Shown: one piece after another, positions 6,185-8,697 of the stretch
Layout: every line of letters begins with the position of its first letter
How positions within the stretch are numbered: position 1 is the first letter of the stretch
DNA from: Mailhella sp.
GTDB lineage: Bacteria; Desulfobacterota; Desulfovibrionia; Desulfovibrionales; Desulfovibrionaceae
Assembly (NCBI GenBank): GCA_017522745.1
Contig: JAFWYI010000098.1
Span: forward strand, 1-8,697
DNA length: 8,697 nucleotides
Direction of reading: 5' to 3'
Position numbers and translations under genes: made by a program
Notes under the pieces: generated by a model
The model's database searches: none
What the model was told of the DNA's origin: nothing
What the model saw: only the letters and a program-made list of their open reading frames with translations

Positions 6185-7234
6185 ATGGATATTCAAACAG
6201 ATATCGCGCCTGTCGGGCGTCTCGCTCCCAGCCCTACGGGCTTGCTCCACCTTGGCAACGCGTGGTCGTTCCTGCTGGCGTGGCTGGGCGTGCGCTCGCA
6301 TCCCGGCGGCAGGGGGCGCATCATCCTGCGGCAGGAGGATATCGACCCGGCGCGGTCCCGGCAGGAATGGATGGACGGCATCGAGCGCGACCTCGCATGG
6401 CTGGGTCTCGACTGGGACGAGGGGCCTAACGGTCCCACCGTGCCCGGGGGCGTTCCCACGCCCGACTTCGGTCCTTGTCAGCAGAGCCTCTGCTATGCCC
6501 GCTACGAAGCCGCCCTTGAGGAGCTTTCTGCCCGCGGGCTTGTATATCCTTGTTATTGCACGCGAAAGGAGCTTCGCGAGCTGGCGGGAGCGCCTCATGG
6601 GGCCCACGATGGGCTCAGCGACGCCGGTGCGGCCTACCCCGGGACCTGCCGCCGCCTCAGCCCCGAGGAACGCGCTCAGCGCGAAGTTCAGGGGCGCCGC
6701 CCCTCCCTGCGCCTGCTCTGCCCGGATGGTGAATCGGGCCGCGAATCCTTCACGGATCTCGTGCTTGGCCCGCAGTCCTTCACGCTCACCGAGTGCGGCG
6801 GCGACTTCGCCCTGCGGCGCTCCGACGGCGTGTGGGCTTACCAGCTTGCCGTGGTGGCCGACGATATAGCTATGGGCGTGAACCAGATCGTGCGCGGTGA
6901 GGATATCTTGCTCTCCACGCCGCGTCAGCTCCTGCTCTGGCGCCTGCTCGGCGGCACGGCCCCGGCCTTCGCGCATATCCCGCTCCTGCACGACGCCGAG
7001 GGCGAACGGCTCGCCAAGCGCCACAAGAGCCTCAGCCTTGCCCAGCTCCGCGATGCCGGATGCCGCCCCGAAGCCATCGTGGGCTGGCTGGCCGCGCTGG
7101 CCGGCCTGAACCCCGGCGGATGCCCCACCACTCCGCGCGACCTCGCCTGCCGCCTCCGCGCCGAAGGCGGTATGCCATGGCAGAATCTGACGCGTACGGA
7201 AAAGATCATCGTGCCGGAAAGGGTGGTTTGGTAG
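6185..7234 (+). CDS. gluQ: Glutamyl-Q tRNA(Asp) synthetase (GluQRS, 349 aa)
   Basis: A truncated GluRS paralog that attaches glutamate to the queuosine at position 34 of tRNA(Asp). It has the class I HIGH-type motif in RLAPSPTGLLHLGN (12-25), a RQEDID strand (49-54), and GluQRS zinc ligands C123-x-C125, Y151-x3-C155. It also has LAVVADDIAMGVNQIVRGED (221-240) and a KMSKS-like KRHKS (278-282). The anticodon-binding domain is lacking, as expected. At 349 aa it is longer than most family members (about 300). The spacing from C125 to Y151 is larger than in the E. coli enzyme, indicating a loop insertion. ATG 6185 gives the standard short N-terminus, but its Shine-Dalgarno is ambiguous (AAAAGG only 1 nt away). 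ATG 6140, overlapping hemW, is the alternative. hemW ends 5 nt before, so the genes are co-transcribed. Confidence 0.92.
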   Translation: MDIQTDIAPVGRLAPSPTGLLHLGNAWSFLLAWLGVRSHPGGRGRIILRQEDIDPARSRQEWMDGIERDLAWLGLDWDEGPNGPTVPGGVPTPDFGPCQQSLCYARYEAALEELSARGLVYPCYCTRKELRELAGAPHGAHDGLSDAGAAYPGTCRRLSPEERAQREVQGRRPSLRLLCPDGESGRESFTDLVLGPQSFTLTECGGDFALRRSDGVWAYQLAVVADDIAMGVNQIVRGEDILLSTPRQLLLWRLLGGTAPAFAHIPLLHDAEGERLAKRHKSLSLAQLRDAGCRPEAIVGWLAALAGLNPGGCPTTPRDLACRLRAEGGMPWQNLTRTEKIIVPERVVW

Positions 7235-7257
7235 GAGAGAGTTTTGCGGGGAAGGGG

Positions 7258-7293
7258 GCCGGAGTCGTCGTTGTGACTGTTCCGACATCCGGC
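7258..7293 (+). other. Bulged hairpin after gluQ
   Basis: GCCGGA (7258-7263) pairs with TCCGGC (7288-7293), and GTCG (7264-7267) pairs with CGAC (7283-7286). There is one bulged A (7287) and a 15-nt loop. No U-run follows, so it is not a canonical intrinsic terminator; it may slow or insulate readthrough from gluQ into the accessory genes. Confidence 0.35.
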
Positions 7294-7300
7294 AATGAGC

Positions 7301-7329
7301 TTGCTCACTTCTGGCCAGCTTGGTATCCT
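7301..7329 (+). promoter_or_regulatory. Weak candidate promoter for the fic / AcrVA2-like pair
   Basis: TTGCTC (7301-7306) and TATCCT (7324-7329) are 17 bp apart and lie 25 nt before the fic start. A short inverted repeat TGAGC/GCTCA (7296-7307) overlaps the -35 box, and the 8-bp palindrome CTGGCCAG (7311-7318) lies in the spacer; either could be an operator. The boxes are poor, so this is tentative. Confidence 0.3.
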
Positions 7330-7354
7330 GAAGAAAAGAACGTAAGGAAATCCT

Positions 7355-7897
7355 ATGGATATTGATGAACTCAGTCTGCAGAAGGCCCGACAGCTTTTCG
7401 AATCTGGCGACATTGATGGTATGGAAGTCGGCACGACACGAGGTCTCCAGCAGATACATGCGTATCTGTTCGGCGGCCTGTACGACTTCGCGGGTGCTAT
7501 CCGTGAAGTGAATATTTCCAAAGGGAATTTCCGTTTTGCCAACAGCCTCTATCTGAAGGAGGCTCTTGCCGCCATAGAGAAGATGCCGGAAACATCGTTC
7601 GAGGAGATAGTCGCCAAGTATGTGGAAATGAACGTGGCGCATCCCTTCCTTGAGGGCAACGGCCGTGCCACGCGCATCTGGTTTGACATGATACTCAAGA
7701 AGCGTCTCGGTTGTGTGGTGGACTGGCAGAAGATAGACCGCACTGCCTACCTGCAGGCCATGGAGCGCAGTCCCGTGAACGACCTTGAGCTTCGTGCGCT
7801 CATCCAGCCTAACCTTACCGCTCGCACAGACGACCGCGAAGTCATCTTCAAGGGTATCGAGCAGTCGTACTGGTATGAGGGGTATCGGAGGGGATAA
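7355..7897 (+). CDS. fic: Class III Fic-domain adenylyltransferase (180 aa)
   Basis: The complete Fic core motif H96-P-F-x-x-G101-N-G-R-x-x-R107 ([12 protein letters not shown]) predicts transfer of AMP from ATP to a protein hydroxyl, with H96 as the base. The target-positioning flap is visible in [15 protein letters not shown] (47-61). The C-terminus carries S171-x3-E175-G176 (SYWYEG), the (S/T)xxxE(G/N) inhibitory motif. In class III Fic proteins such as Neisseria NmFic this motif sits on the last helix and blocks productive ATP binding until it is released or autoadenylylated. Length and layout match that class; no separate antitoxin gene is needed. The start at 7355 is set by AAGGA (7344-7348). 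The gene lies 120 nt after gluQ, is less GC-rich than the operon before it, and is followed after 10 nt by the AcrVA2-like gene. The target is unknown; DNA gyrase is reported for some relatives. Confidence 0.9.
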   Translation: MDIDELSLQKARQLFESGDIDGMEVGTTRGLQQIHAYLFGGLYDFAGAIREVNISKGNFRFANSLYLKEALAAIEKMPETSFEEIVAKYVEMNVAHPFLEGNGRATRIWFDMILKKRLGCVVDWQKIDRTAYLQAMERSPVNDLELRALIQPNLTARTDDREVIFKGIEQSYWYEGYRRG

Positions 7898-7907
7898 AGA
7901 AAAATCC

Positions 7908-8697
7908 ATGGATAATCAGAATATTCCTCAGAGTTTTTTGTCTTACTACTCTAAAGGGATTCCCGATTTATGGAAGTGTATAGACGGAGAGCGGGAAGAG
8001 CGTTCGATAAAAGGCGTATGTCCTTGGGATGCACGCTGTCTTCTTCCCGATGATGCATGGCATGCTTTTGCACGAAATAATTTTCGGGCTATGACGGCAG
8101 AAATGGCATCTTCCATGATTGATAGTCTGATGGCCATTTCTGCATGGCGGCCTACTCAGGATATCATTCTAATTGATGAGGCTGTTCTTGAAGCCTTGAT
8201 GAATTCTGAAGTCGACAAGCTTCCCCTTGAGATTTTGGGACATTTGCCCCCGTGGTGTATCTATGTGCCCATTCCTGATGATTGCCGAGATGTCACTGGG
8301 CTTGATAAAGCTGTTTCCGGAGTTTTCTTTTATTACGGGGTGGCAAACACTGAAGGGAGCCGCTCTGGAAGATCTGGTTTTGAGCTGAGGATATTACCAG
8401 TTCTGGTAGGGGCGGCAAGCCAAGCTATTCCTCTTCCTCTTTCTGAAGAGCTTGAGACTGTAAGCCAGGCTCTGGATGCGTTGTGGACTCCAGATACTAA
8501 ACCTGAAAATCCAGAGCTTGAACATATGACGAAGACTTTTGTCTCTCGCATGGTTTCAGTACTTCTTTATGCCATTACCGAAATGGAAAAAGCGTATGGT
8601 AATTATGGTTGTGAGCTTCCATCGCCTCGTCCGACTCCAACCACGACTAAAAAAGGATTCAGGCTGTTTCCTGCCAAAAAAATTAAAGAATGGAAAC
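7908..8697 (+). CDS. AcrVA2-like protein (anti-CRISPR family), 3' end cut by the window
   Basis: An open frame of 263 codons from ATG 7908 runs without a stop to the window edge. It matches the AcrVA2 protein of Moraxella bovoculi as I recall it, in order: AWR at 79-81, a following x-I-D-E strand/helix start (89-91), LPPWCIYV (113-120; LPDWCVYV in AcrVA2), VSGVFFYY (136-143), and a Lys/Thr-rich linker before FRLFPAKKIKEWK (251-263). AcrVA2 is reported to block type V-A CRISPR by lowering Cas12a mRNA in a translation-dependent way; many relatives are of untested function. It lies 10 nt after fic, with no good Shine-Dalgarno (GGAGG is 16 nt away), so it may depend on translational coupling. GC is about 38-55% in sampled lines, far below the operon upstream, suggesting transfer. 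An in-frame ATG at 7875 would overlap fic. Homology is by eye. Confidence 0.72.
   Translation, partial: MDNQNIPQSFLSYYSKGIPDLWKCIDGEREERSIKGVCPWDARCLLPDDAWHAFARNNFRAMTAEMASSMIDSLMAISAWRPTQDIILIDEAVLEALMNSEVDKLPLEILGHLPPWCIYVPIPDDCRDVTGLDKAVSGVFFYYGVANTEGSRSGRSGFELRILPVLVGAASQAIPLPLSEELETVSQALDALWTPDTKPENPELEHMTKTFVSRMVSVLLYAITEMEKAYGNYGCELPSPRPTPTTTKKGFRLFPAKKIKEWK

Noticed and set aside
7235..7354. Intrinsic terminator after gluQ
   Set aside because: The hairpin present is bulged, has a 15-nt loop and no U-run, so it is listed only as a structural element.
5648..7909. 753-codon open frame on the minus strand spanning hemW, gluQ and fic
   Set aside because: Although very long, it lies antisense to three well-supported genes and has shadow-like composition. 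Long antisense frames are expected at this GC content.
1..8697. tRNA, rRNA, CRISPR array, IS element or attachment site
   Set aside because: No cloverleaf-like sequence, regularly spaced repeat, transposase or integrase could be seen anywhere in the window.

Overview
This window looks like a chromosomal segment of a GC-rich anaerobic bacterium. A gut Desulfovibrionaceae (Desulfobacterota) is my best guess, resting on overall gene style: a P-type ATPase paired with a small DUF6110-like protein, and a ferredoxin-nitroreductase fusion. No marker gene fixes the taxon.

Left part, minus strand. A metal-transport unit reads leftward: an 82-residue membrane-anchored DUF6110-like protein (584-832), then the N-terminus of a heavy-metal P1B-type ATPase that runs off the left edge (1-499). 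A near-consensus promoter drives it (TTGACA, 17 bp, TATAGT at 1039-1067). A Fur-box-like palindrome sits in the promoter spacer. The roughly 200-nt leader contains several inverted repeats, including a nested pair at 919-970. Upstream lies about 400 bp of strongly purine-rich DNA with no credible gene (1068-1480). Read as the 3' extension of the cardiolipin synthase transcript it is C/U-rich and G-poor, as expected of a Rho-loading region. The cardiolipin synthase gene cls (1481-2932, minus) follows.

Middle, plus strand, divergent from cls. Four tightly spaced genes form a probable operon. They encode a 4Fe-4S ferredoxin-nitroreductase fusion (3059-3838), a DUF368/PopT polyprenyl-phosphate transporter (3884-4735), a HemW-type radical SAM protein with two low-complexity insertions (4737-6179), and the tRNA-modifying enzyme GluQRS (6185-7234). 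Cls and PopT both concern membrane or envelope lipids; the others are redox, heme and tRNA maintenance functions. I see no tight shared pathway.

Right part, plus strand. After gluQ the GC content falls from about 80% in a sampled line to about 50%, then to about 40-55%. Two genes here look like accessory cargo: a class III Fic adenylyltransferase with a C-terminal autoinhibitory S-x3-E-G motif (7355-7897) and, 10 nt later, an AT-richer gene cut by the window edge (7908-8697). The product of that gene resembles the AcrVA2 anti-CRISPR family. The Fic/AcrVA2-like pair is the most interesting item in the window.
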